64,000 nucleotides of DNA from Melitaea cinxia (lineage: Eukaryota; Arthropoda; Insecta; Lepidoptera; Nymphalidae): NCBI RefSeq assembly GCF_905220565.1, contig NC_059398.1, positions 14,405,210-14,469,209 on the forward strand. Reading direction: 5' to 3'. This document shows positions 45,777 through 59,300 of the stretch, piece after piece (within the stretch, counting starts at the first letter, position 1; each line of letters begins with the position of its first letter). A model generated the notes under the pieces. The model was not told the DNA's origin, did not search any database, and saw only the letters and a list, made by a program, of their open reading frames with translations. A program made the translations under genes and the position numbers.

Positions 45777-48700
45777 ATGAATCCTTACCAAGTAAGTAGA
45801 ATGTGAAAGTGTATATTTTAAATGGTCATTAAAGTAGAAAATCTTTGTTTTGTTTATCACAAAATTATATTCTGGCGTAACATAGGTAGGTACTGATCAT
45901 GATATTTAATTTCGTTTTAAGGGTCAGCCACCTTACCTACACAATGTCGGATTTAGCAACTCAGCCCCGCAGTCTTTTGGGAACCCGCTGCCGATGCCAG
46001 GTTTTCCTACAATGGGATATCCGACAGCTCAACCCGGTTACCCTAACACTGGCTCTGGCTACCCGCAATCGTCTCAAGGGTATCCGCAAGCCCAAGGCTA
46101 CCCACAACAGACTCAAGGGTATTCACAAGGGTACTCTCAACCTAGCTCTGGTTATCCAAGTCAGGCTTACCCACAGGCAAACTCTGCTCAAGGCTATCCA
46201 TCTGCTCAAGGCTACCCTTCTGCTCAAGGCTACCCTTCTGCTCAAGGCTACCCTTCTGCTCAAGGCTATCCTTCTGCTCAATCTGCGCAGCCAGGCTACC
46301 CTCAAAGTTCTGGTTATCAACAACCTAATCAACACCAGGGCTATCCATCATCAAATGTCCAAAGCCATCAAGCATATAGTCCTTCATCAAGTCCAGTACA
46401 TGTGCCAAAGGTAACTTTCTTATAATTAATACTCAACTCACTATATTTATATTTTGTGATAAGCAAAACATTGGCTTAGAATTGACGCTTTTTTTTTGTT
46501 TATATATTTGTTATTAAAATTTAACATAATAACTAACTGTAAATAAGATAATAATATAAATGCTGTCTATATGCTTATCATCATCAATGTGTTCGCTTTT
46601 AGATTTATATGCACTACTACTACTTCAGAAGAAATTATTTAATAACACGCCAAACATATGTTATATATTCACATAATTTATAAATTAAGATATTACAAAA
46701 ATATGTAAAAATCAAATACTTGTATTAACTACACAAATAAGTACCAGGTTTAATTAAAAAAAAAAAAAAAAAAAAAAACTAGAAAACCATAGGAATAATG
46801 ACTCATAAAGTAAAATAATTGCTACACATAAATATCATCAAACAGATATATATATCATATCAAACAGATATATAACAATATTTTATTATGAAAATAAAAA
46901 TAACATTGTTCATTATGCCTATATTATTATAATTATTATATTTTTCAGTCTAATTATTCATTAAATATTTTGCAATGTTGATCAGTACATTGAGTCATAC
47001 ACACACTATTGTTACTATTTTCATCAGATTACATACTGATAAGTGGCATTGGGCCAATGGTTGGTTTTTATTCATAATATACCATACTAACAGGAAAGAT
47101 TACTCACAATGTGTATTGGAAATTTTACACTGCAATATTATGATATTATTGTGAAAGAATAATAATACAAAATTTTGTAAATGTGTTTTTTTAATAAACA
47201 TTACATTTATTACATTTATAATAAAGTTAAACATTTTAAATAGTCAAATTATATTGTAAATTATAGCCCTTAATTTTTTTTTTTTTTTTTAGTTTATCAA
47301 TTTATTACTTTGTTGTGTTTTTTTATGTTATTTTAAAATAGCTGTGTACGTCAATTTTTAAGATTTCTGAATATACACTATATTTATACACTACATTTTT
47401 TTTGCTTGATCTATAACACTACATAGAAGTGATCTACGAGACTTACATTACAATTTAAATACAGTAAATCATTTAATATACAGTAAATCATTTAAGAGAC
47501 AAGAACCGTTACGAAGGTTCTTAAATAATTAAATTATTTTTATATAATTGGCTTCTCAGTTCAAAATTATTAATTATTTTTTTTACTCATATATTACAAG
47601 TTTTTTTTTTAACTTTCTTTCACATAATTACTTATTTCCATATACACACTGTTATAATACAAAATTAAAAAAAAAACTACACTAAGAATTAATCAACATT
47701 AAACACTTAATTAAATGTTTAAGACAAGTTATTTTATTCTAAATATAACCCAATTTCGTTGTACTTGACACAAAACCGAGATGTGTGTCTATTCTATACA
47801 CAAATATGAGGCACTGGTGCCATACATACACACAGTGACTCTATTCAAGGAACAGTTTACTGCAATTACATTGTTATGTTCACTCCGTCTCACCGAGTAC
47901 ATTTATCACAATAACCAGCGATTCAGTCTTGACTTCGGTCCCCACTACAATGGATGTAGTTTCTTACAAAGCCACTGTTTTATTATACTGTTACTGATTT
48001 GTGATATGGTGTGATATAATTGTATTGTGTTTTAATTGGTATAGTTTCTGTAACAATACGGTAACATGTCCTCGGTAACGTCAAATTCCAGTATGCGCAG
48101 CATCTATAGAGCATCAATTGGCATACGGCGTGGGTTCAAGTCGTTCCGTTACACGGTATTTAATAGTTTTTCTCGACATCTTCGTTCTATGCCTACCTTA
48201 ATCTGCATGTACTGTTATGAGAATGAACTAAGCGGAAATGCTATAAATGACACTGTTCTTTTACACTCATGAGATAGATCTAAGTTCATACAATTTATGA
48301 TTCATTTTCATTGTAAATCTATATTAACATACAATTGAAGGTAAGTTTTTTAAATACCGGCATCTCTTATTTAGAAGTCTATTGAAATTTTTACATGGTT
48401 ATATTACTTAGCAATTTAAATTATGTACAATATAGATATCCGAATCTTCGTACTAAATTATTTATCGAACTATTAGTTATTTAGCATCAATTAAATACAC
48501 ACAAGTAATATTTTCGTGCTATTATTTAGTAGCTTTTGCCCGCAACTTCGTTCACATAGAAATTTTCATATTATTTCAATGTTATGCTGTCACGGGATAA
48601 ATTTGTCGCGTACTTAACTTTTTTATTGATTGATTTTTTATGATACTCCGTACCTATTGGTCGTAGCGTGTTGTTATATAGCCTATAGACTTCCGTACTA

Positions 48701-51700
48701 TATATATATAAAATAATTTTTCAATTTGACATAGTAATTCCTGAGATTATCACCTTCAACCTAACAAACACCACATCTTTATTATCTTAGTAGGTATTGA
48801 TATGACTTGTAATGTAAAGCCTAAAATAATGTGCTGTTTATATTTAACAGTCAATATGTTTGAAGGATGGCTGATAAAATAGGGTATGAAGATTACATGA
48901 TAAGAGTTTTACCACTTAAGATATTTTGATACAATGCAAAATAAACGCTGATAGTAGATAATAATTAGAGAAAATCGATATCTTTATACTAGTGTTAGAA
49001 GTTTTCATGTATAAAATAAACATTAGCGAAAAAGCAGTAGAAATTATTTATTAAACAAAGTTCATCTTTTTTACTATATAGGTATTAGGTACATAAATAT
49101 GTATTATTACGAACACCACACTTTGTTACAGATACACAAACACAAGTTTTTGTTTACTATGTAAAATATTGTTTTTTATTTTTTATTTTTAACTCTACAA
49201 AAGGTGTTATATGTTTGATGTGTAAATGTATGTAACGTTGAATGGAAGATATCGCTGCTTTAGTGATCACTCACGCACGCACGCACGCACACACGCACAC
49301 ACGCACACACGGACACACGGACACATGAATTCACCAGCTACAGTTTACTCCCCAAGGCAAGCGTGCGTAAAGCTTATGTACAATATTGTATATTGACCAT
49401 ATAAGCGCAAAATAATAAAATATTTTAATGGTAATATAATTTAACAAGCACGGAATACACTTAATTAAAACTTTGGCCCTTACATACGAGTATATATATG
49501 AATAATAAATTGATTTTTATTTTTAACAGCTCTGTTCTATTTACAGTCCAAACCAACCGTAGTTCCCGTGAACCCCTTCGACCCCCGTGAAGATGCGGCT
49601 GTGCTACGGAAGGCTATGAAAGGATTTGGAACAGACGAAAAGTCGATCATCCAAGTGTTGACACGTCGCAGTAACGAACAGCGTCTCCGGATCGCGTTCG
49701 AGTTCAAAACATTATATGGAAAGGTGAGTGACTTGTTATAAAAAAAATAATTTTTAATTTTTATATAATTTTTAATATTTAATTTTTAAATTTAAAATGA
49801 TCTATACCTTGATTTATACGAATCGTTTTTATGAATAGAGAAATAAAATATCTTGTCAATGTGGTTTGACTTTAAAATAGTCTGTAGGTATGTGGAACGA
49901 TTTTCTCGATTTACCAAAATCCCTAGCTATATACTTACTTAGCGTAACAACCCTAATTGTAAAAAATTATTTGGGTTTATAATTACTTTATAATTTATAT
50001 CATCTTATTTAAACCGAGATTTCATTTTTTTTTTTAAATTAAATTTATTCTCAAACACAGCCATTATAAAATACTTAGGGCATGTTTTACAAGTTGTGGA
50101 TAACGCTATTTAACGGATGATGATACCCAACGTAAAAGATTTTGATTTCTAACCACCATCGAATTCCACTGTATTTTTGAGATATTTTGTTCGTATAAAT
50201 GAATCGAAATAAGCTATAGTTTTTTTTAAATCTACTATAGTTTCATGTCATAATAGTGAATGAAATATTGTATAAAATTATTTGAAAACTTCAAAATTAC
50301 TTGTATAATTTGTTTGATATCAATTACGCTAAAACATTTTACTTGTTATAATATTACGACTAAATAATACACGCTAAGGGCACTACATTTAATTTAAAAC
50401 CCCATTGGGGCTTCTGAAATTAATAACGAAAAACCTTGTAGATACATAATTATATAACTACGAACGTTTCTTTCATACTCCAATAACTTCATATACTGTA
50501 ATCGTTTCTCTGTACGTCTGTACGTTTCTCGTGTATGTTATTTTTGTTAATCTTTTTGAGAAATAAAAATATTTAAACAAAAACCTTATAGATACAAAAT
50601 TATATATAAACATTTCCTTTAATTTGTTTATACGGCTTTTGCTTACATACGATGTAGGTAAGTGGTTCAGAATTATGGTAAAGCGGTTTGACAATCGTGG
50701 CACGTAGACGTTATTTCGACTTTCACCTAATGCGGTGCCCACATTAATTTTCTTTATCACTCAAAACTAAAAGCAAATTATATGCGGAAACCAAGACCTG
50801 ATTTACTTCAAGTAATTTTTATTGATATAATGAGTATATTATCGTATTATCATGTTAAAATGTCCGTAAAAATGAAACAAATGTTTTAGTTCATGTATAA
50901 CTTTTTACAGTGGACTTGTTTTAATGTAAAAATTAAGGCTTCTCTGGGTTTTACAATGTCTAACTTTTCGCTATTGTATTCTAGCGTGTTTTCTATACCA
51001 AACATAGCATTTATTCTATATTTTTTCTGAATAGATATGTTATCCATCCACTTTTTCTCGGACTTATATTCGTTTGAAATATATTCGAAGGTGGACTTTG
51101 AAAGTAGCACCCGTGACAGAGAAAATGAGGAGCATTAGGTTAGCGTGGTATGGGCATGTAATGAGGAGGGATGAACGCTATATTGGTAAAAGAATGTAGG
51201 GATTAATGTCGAAGGACGAATAGCGATCGGCAGGCTAAAAAAGCGATGGATGGATTGTGTGAGTGAGGACATGAGAAAGAAAGAAGTAAGCGCTGAAGTG
51301 ACGAATAATAGAGAGGAATGGAAGAGGAAAACATGTTGTGCCGAACCTACATAAGTGGGATAAGGGCAAGCAGATGATGATTTTTCATAACGCATTCAGC
51401 TTGTAACATCCCACTGCTGGGCATAGGCCTCTTTCTCCATGTAGGAGAAGAATTGGAACTTAATCCACCACGCAGATTTTTAATAAGCGTTCGGGTTGCT
51501 GTGTGGTTACAGCATGCCGCCATTTTTGACTCGAACTTGTGGAAGCCTACGTCCAATAGTATACTGCGATAGGTTGATGTGATGTTCGGGTAGGTAACTA
51601 AACGGGGATGCCTTACCAAATAATAAAAATACGTTCAAACTTATTCTATATGTAAGTATTTATTCTGTCGGTGCTTTATTTTAGGTATTTTTAATAACAA

Positions 51701-54500
51701 ATTACTATTTTGGAACATTAGTCCAGCTTCTGTAATTAATATAATGACCGTCCTATTTCTGGATAACATAAATTATATAGCTATGTTTTATGTAATCAAG
51801 TAGTTTCAATACTGGGTATGCATGAAGGGTGCTCAACAGTATAGGTATGTAAATTTGTTATGTAGTGATAATCAAGTGTCCACTTATCGTATATGTTATT
51901 ATTACAACAATATAATTTCAATAAGCGCTTTAGGAATATTATAAATTTACTGCTGTGTGGAATTTTTTATGTACTTACCATCAATTTTACCACTTTCTAA
52001 CCACAATAAATAAAATTGAATTATTAAGTATACAAAAATATAATTAATTACCCAGCCTGATAAGCCTGATGTACCGTATCAAATTAAAATATGGCCTCAA
52101 ATTAAAGGAGTCTTAAAGCTAGTTAGCTCGTAAATGAAGATTGCACAATTGTAAATCGATGACTGTTTTAAATCTTGGTGTGCTATCAATGGTTTACCCT
52201 AACATGAAAGGTCGAGTTTATAACGAGTAAATTGACTATGTAATTTTTCATTGTCAACAGCTGCGTCATTACGATGGCTTTTATCTTAATGATATTTGGA
52301 AATATCTGTAAAACTTACCTGAATACGTGTTAAAGCTTTATTCTTTAAAAGATCATATTAAAATACATGTCAAATATTAAAACAAATAAATAAATAATTA
52401 AAATAGTTTGTATAATCACATCAGATTCATATACAGCTTGGAAGCTCCCGCAAGTAAAGAAATTTTTCTCACTAGGCCTCGTTCTTAAACATAGCAAATA
52501 GATTAAGATGGCGGTAAATACTAAATATTAAAAATAAATACTCCATTTCCTCTCATAGAACGATTTTTGAAATTTATATTTGTATCGCGATGACATTTAT
52601 TTTGGCAATCCAATTGTAATGTTGTTATTATTAAATATACTTTATTTTTATTTTGTGATAAAGGCTTAATACAAAAAAGTTTTACTTCTCCAATGCTTAC
52701 TTTTTCGATTGTACCGTAGGAATAGAAGGGCAACAACGATACTGTATAATAATTATTTAATAACTAATTGATAGAAGACAAAATAACATTCAATATTGTC
52801 ATTTAGGATCTAGTGTCCGATTTGAAGAGTGAAACTTCTGGAAAGTTCGAAGACCTGCTGGTGGCTCTTATGACGCCATTGCCTCAGTTCTACGCGAAGG
52901 AGCTTCATGACGCGATATCGGGAATCGGCACTGATGAAGATGTACTCATTGAGGTCATGTGCACCATGACCAACCACGAGATCCACGTCATCAAACAATC
53001 CTACACTGCGAGTAAGTACATTTTTTTTACATTTCTCCATAAAAAAAATAAAAGAAACTCGTAGAAAAAAAAACTTACCGTCAGACCATGTCCTAGTTTT
53101 ATCGTTCTTTGCGTTTTTCTTTTGTGTTGTGTTTTGTACCCTATTGGAAGCCATTATCGAACGCAGTTCATAAAAATTGAACTTTCAACTATTATATATA
53201 TAAAAAAACTTCGTAAATAGCAAAAATTACATTGGATTTTAGATGCGTATCTTTTAAACAATTAGTGAATTTTTTGGCGTGTTGTGGTTTCAAGTGTATG
53301 TGCCTCTCATACTTCAAACACAAACTGATCTAGAATAATATTTATTAGTTAAAACTGATTTAGTTTTGCATATCTTTTGGTTAAACCAAATAATGTTATT
53401 TTTAACCGAATTCAAAAAAAGAGGAGGTTCTCAATTCGACTGTATTTTTTGTGTGTTACCTCTTAACTTTTTACTGGGTGTACCGATTTCGATGATTTCC
53501 TTTTTTAATTGAAAGCTGAAATTTGTCATGTTTTCCCATTTAAATTGCATCGAGATTGAGAAAAGTACATGTCTGACCTTTTGAGTTATGTAGGTATAAT
53601 AATTTTGTTGACTATTTTTTCTTCTACCAACTATGATGGTTTTAACACAATTATGAAGGTTTAAAAATCGAGTAATTTGACCTTTAAACCTTTTGGTAAT
53701 GAACAGTACTTATTATTGAATAAAAATATAGTATAAATAAATCCAATAAAGACTAGACGTATATTATAAAATTCGCGTATTTCAACATGGATCAATTTAT
53801 CTGTGACGTCATTTGATCAATTTGAGGCGTCGCACAGTAAATAGCTTAGTTGTTCGTTTATCAGAAATGTTCCCGTGTTTGTAGATATGTATTTTGCGTG
53901 TAAAAATACTTTTATTTTAGTAGTATCAATTTTGTTACCTCATAATGTAAGAAGTCTTTTGAAAAAGATAGTAAATCGTTTAGAAAGCACATTATTTTTC
54001 AAACATATAGGTAGCTATTGTTTTATTTATTTACTAAAGCACAATACATTATTAAATTCTATGAAAAGAGAGATAAACCCTAAAAGCAGTCTCTATCATC
54101 TAACCTTAGGACATTGGACGTTTGTAGGTGTGAAAAATAAAAACTAAGCAAATTCATATAAAACGCAATAGAATATAATTAAATAAGTTGCAATCATATA
54201 TAAATACTAGAGAAATAAATATATAATCTAATCGAAACATTTATTGAAGTTTTAAATGATATAAAATGCGAATGCGTATAAAAAGCAACGGAATGAAGTC
54301 GCGAGCATTAGTTGATTTCCCTTTTAAAAATTAGAATTACTTCATAACAATTCAATTAAACAATGATTTATTTATTTACTTCTTTTTGCCTATCGCAGTC
54401 CACTGGTTGACATGGCCTTCTTTTTTTAAACAACTAGGTCGTGCTCCAAACTGTGAGAAAAAAATTCACAAGTTTAATTAAACTAAAGAATTCCATTTCT

Positions 54501-54572
<72 letters not shown>

Positions 54573-56257
54573 AAATCTCCGAAACTATAACACCTAGAAA
54601 CTTGAAACTTGGCAGATAGGTTCCTTATAGAGCGTAGGCATCCGCTAAGAACGGATTTTACGAAACTTGATCCCTAAGGGGGTAAAACGGGGGTTGGAAG
54701 TTTGTATGAAAGTTCTATGTTTTTAAAATAAGATGCTTGATATTTAAAATGTATGCTTTATAAATGATGAGAAAGTGTTCAAATAATGTATATTTAGAAA
54801 TCAACTCCCTTTTTGGGTTAAAACGGGGGATGTTAGGTTGACCCACTCATCACGAAATCTCCGAAACTATAACACCTAGAAACTTGAAATTTGGCAGGTA
54901 GTTTTCTTATAGAGCGTAGACATCCGCTAAGAACGGATTTTACGAAACTTGACCCCTAAGAGGGTAAAACGGGGGTTGGGAGTTTGTATGAAAGTCCTAT
55001 GTTTTAGAAGTAAGAGACTTGAAATTTAAAATGTATGCTCTATAGATAATGAGAAGGTGTCCAAATAATGTATCTTTAGAAATCAACTTCCTTTTAGGGT
55101 TAAAACGGGGGATGGTAGGTTGACTCACTCATCACGAAATCTCCGAAACTATAACACCTAAAAACTTGAAATTTGGCAGATAGGCTCTTTATAGGTCGCA
55201 AACATCCGCTAAGAATGAATTTTACGAAATTCGACCCTTAAGGGGATAAAACGGGGGTTGGAAATTTGTATGAAAGTCCTATGTTTTTGAAGGAAGAGAC
55301 TTGAAATTTAAAATGTATGCTCTATAGATGGTTAAAAGATGTTCAAATAATGTATCTTTAGAAATCATCTCCCTTTTGGGGTTAAAATGGGGGATGGTAG
55401 GTTGATTCACTCATCACGAAATCTCCGAAACTATAACAGCTACAAACTTAAAATTTGTCCAGTAGGTTCCTCATAGGGCGCAGACATCCGCTGAGAACGG
55501 ATTTTACGAAACTCGACTCCTAAAGGGACAAAACGGAGGTTGGAAGTTTGTATGAAAGTCCTATGTTTTGAAGTGAGAGAGTTGAAATTTAAAATATATG
55601 CTCTATAGATGGTGAGGAAGTGTCCAAATAATACATCGTAATCTATATATATAAAAGAGAAAGGTCACTAACTCACTCATCACGAGAACTCAGAAACCGC
55701 TGGATTATCCAAGATGGACAAAAATGAAATTTGGCAGGGAGGTAGATTATAGTTAGTAGACGTCCGCTAAGAATGGATTTTGCGATATTCCACCGCTAAG
55801 GGGGTTTAATTGGGGTTGATAGTTTGTATGAAACATATATAGCAGCTATAAGTTCGCCTGGTAGATTATTTATACTGCAGCCTGAAAATAAAACTAAAAA
55901 TGTGGTGTATAGAGAGGTCATATAAAAATAACGTTTAAATTATACTAAATTGTGCCTTTGAAAAAGTTACTCATAGTGATAAGCATTTCAAGTGATTGAA
56001 ATAAAAAAATAATTTGCGTTAAGCATCTTAATAGTTATGCATATCTTCATAACCATGCGGACGTAGTCGCAGGCAACAGTTAGTGTATTATAAAACAAAG
56101 TCCCCAAAAGCGTATGTGATCGATTCCCTCAAAATCTACTAAACGGATTTTCATGCGGTTTCACCAAAGCCGATTTTGATAGAGTTTCACTAGAAGTTTG
56201 CCGGGAAAACTTTGTGACAAACTGATTTCAACGCGGGCGAAGCCGCGGGCACAGCTA

Positions 56258-56321
<64 letters not shown>

Positions 56322-59300
56322 TAGCTGTGCCCGCGGCTTCGCCCGCGTATATATATATATATCAGCCTCTTACGTAGGCATAACAATCTTATAGACAAAC
56401 TGTTAGTCATCAGAAAGATGACGTACATTAACGTCATCATTTCGTAGCTATTATTTAATAGTCACTGTCTTCAACAATCTGCGTTTATTTAACTCATTTA
56501 TACTTCAACACGTGCCTCGTGTAAGTTGCCACATTATTATTGTACATGTTTAGCTGTATACGTGTATACCTACATGTTGTTGATTGCATGTGAATGACAT
56601 TGATCTACTTTAAGTAATCGAGTCTTAACTTCGTATCTTTTAACGAGAATCGCTTGATATTTCGTTTATGAATCATTACTGTTCTGTGACGTACGTTATG
56701 GGTTTGTTTTATGTACGTATTAATGTAGCCAATTGGGGCCATCTCAGGGGAATGCTCTATGACATGTTTGCGTTCATTGCTTATTCATGATAGCGTGTCT
56801 CAGATGTATTTAACTATATATTCATATATAAGTCATAGCTACGTCATATGTTTAAACTTGAGCTACTTATAGTTTCTTAATACGAATGAGTACTATAGTT
56901 ATGTAATGGTATGTTTTAAAATACACTTAAGTAAGACTATTACTACATTTATTTTTTGGTAAAAATATCAGTTTAGTAGTTTTTAAAAAATGTTATTGAA
57001 ATTATTCTTTTACCTGTCATGCGCAATTATTTATATGTTTTTTGTCGTTACGCAAATGGTATATTAAGCTTTTGTGTGTGTGTGTGTGTATATATGATTT
57101 TCATCAAGCTATTACGAATAAGAATAACCTTTATCTGATAAAAAATATCTCTTTCTGAAGTTAAAAAGGGCAGGTCGAAATACCTAAATCGAGATAATAT
57201 TATTAATTTAGGACGTTTAGAAAACTGCGGTTTCTTTGAACAAAATTAAGCATATTATAAATTCGATATTAAATTCTCTATGATTTCATTATAAATAATG
57301 AAAAATAATAATTTGTAGACATGGAAGACTTCATCAAAATAACCTTATATTGAAATTTATTTTGATAGTGCTATTTGTCTTCTGATTCGCGTGAAGAACT
57401 CCCACCACGCAAACGTTTTATCGGGATTAAGCTACGCCCTTTTCAACGATACATTTTTGATCAATATTTGGCACGGACCTAAGTAAATTGCTTGTAGTAT
57501 TATAAATGTTATAAATTTTGACTCTTTCTTTATTTCAATTTATGACTCTGAACGTAAATAGGTATAATTCTGGTAAATGACATGAATAGGATACAAGCAA
57601 TTCCAAGTCCAATGATATGCAACATCGTTTACTTGAATTCACATTCCTAGATTGTGTGTATATCCTTGAGCTAAAATGAATTATTTCCTTTTCGAGTATG
57701 TTCCTAAAATACGCTACTGTTCAGTATATTTTTAATGAATTTCATATCAGTAAGCTTATGTACTTTTAATAAATAATCCAGAGCGTATGCGACAGTATAT
57801 GTTTGTATTTAAATACTGTGAAGGAAATTTTCCATTATTGTCGAATCATGTCATTACTGTGAGCATCGTATTGTGATTTTAATATAAATTACATAAAAGA
57901 AACTCTTTGTTGAAAACTTATTAATATGATTTATATGTAAAAAGATATACCTATTTAGTTATTTACAATGATTTTTGCTTGTATTTTTGAATTGCCAATA
58001 TTCTAGCACTATTCAAGCAAGCATTAGCAAGCGCCATGTTTTACTTATAAATAGTCAGTAAAAACTTATAAGAACTTATGCAATAAAACTTCAATATTAT
58101 GATTTTTAAACTTCATTAAACTATATCTTTTTATGTCGATACAAGAGTCTGGTCAGAACTTAGGTATTTTCTCGTAAAAAATCCAAGTGAGTCATCGATA
58201 ACCGATATATAGGAAAGAGGAAAACATTAGGTACAGGAATCTTTGGTACGTTTCCAAAGTTGATAAATTATTTTTTAATGTTTTATCCTTATAATATCAC
58301 ATTTCGTGTAAAGTGTATTTAGATGTCAGTGTATTGACCATAATTCTCTTGGTATTGTTTAATCACGTGATGCGTTCAAAGGCCAAAAAAATAAAATACT
58401 TTATTCCACTTAAAATATACAGAATATTTTGTATATGTAAGCTTAATAAAGGTCACTCTCTAAAAGAGATCTCTTAAACCTATTGTTAGGAGAAAGTTTT
58501 CTCATAGTGTGAAAGACAGTGGTACATAATATGTAAAAAAGTAAAACAACGATACCTAAATTAAGACCAATTGATTTAGACTCAAATAAATAATAAATAA
58601 TTGCGTATTATATATTTATATATATTATAAATAAATTCATTATAGACTCGTATATTCTAAAAAACGTGATAAAATATTCTATGAACCGTGTCTGGTAGTC
58701 TAAAAGTCTGGCGCAAAATGAACCATCCAAAAATAATAACATTCCTATTTTTCGCCATGTCATTGAAATGGAGGCGATATTGAGCGATTCCGTTAAAGCT
58801 CATACTATACAATGGCTACACAATATATATAACGTCAGATCAGAAAGAGCACTACATATATACTGATTGAACGTCACGTCTAGACATTAAAACGTTTATT
58901 ATTTTATAAATAATAATTAGAAATTATAGTCAGAAATTAGATCGAATAAAAATTTGTCCTTAAAGGGTGTGCTGGGAGAAATATTTGTAAGGAATTAGGA
59001 TATCAATGAAAATATATGTACCTACATTATACATACTATAAGATTTTGTTTAATAAATAATTAAATATGTATGGATTTTTGTTAAATTACTTGCATTGTC
59101 CAGTAAAATAATTCATATACTCATGTTAGGCCATTAATTTTTGTCAATTTAAGATAAAGCCTACACTTATGGTTCCGTATAAAAAGTCGCATTGATAAGG
59201 CCACCATTACACATTTGTGATAAACGTTGCAAAATGTTGTTTCTATGTATGGATATTAAATAATAATAAACATTCATCCTAATATAATGTATCATAGTTT

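Larger units (their letters stand above)
49724..52806. other. Annexin intron 3
   Basis: No exon was seen. It contains a MITE-like end (about 50078-50130), a LINE fragment (51121-51372) and a SINE plus LINE tail (51385-51591). The rest is AT-rich. Confidence 0.5.

Noticed and set aside
46123..46335. Arg/Leu-rich minus-strand frame and the 171-codon plus frame starting at 45899
   Set aside because: Both are alternative-frame readings of the annexin tail minisatellite. The splice-consistent frame is the GYP one.
47781..48272. Two frames of 68-77 codons in annexin intron 2 as extra exons
   Set aside because: They contain no annexin sequence, and the joins from exon 2 to exon 3 are already in phase.
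52810..53154. 114-codon minus-strand frame
   Set aside because: Antisense of annexin exon 4 running into the intron; no independent evidence.
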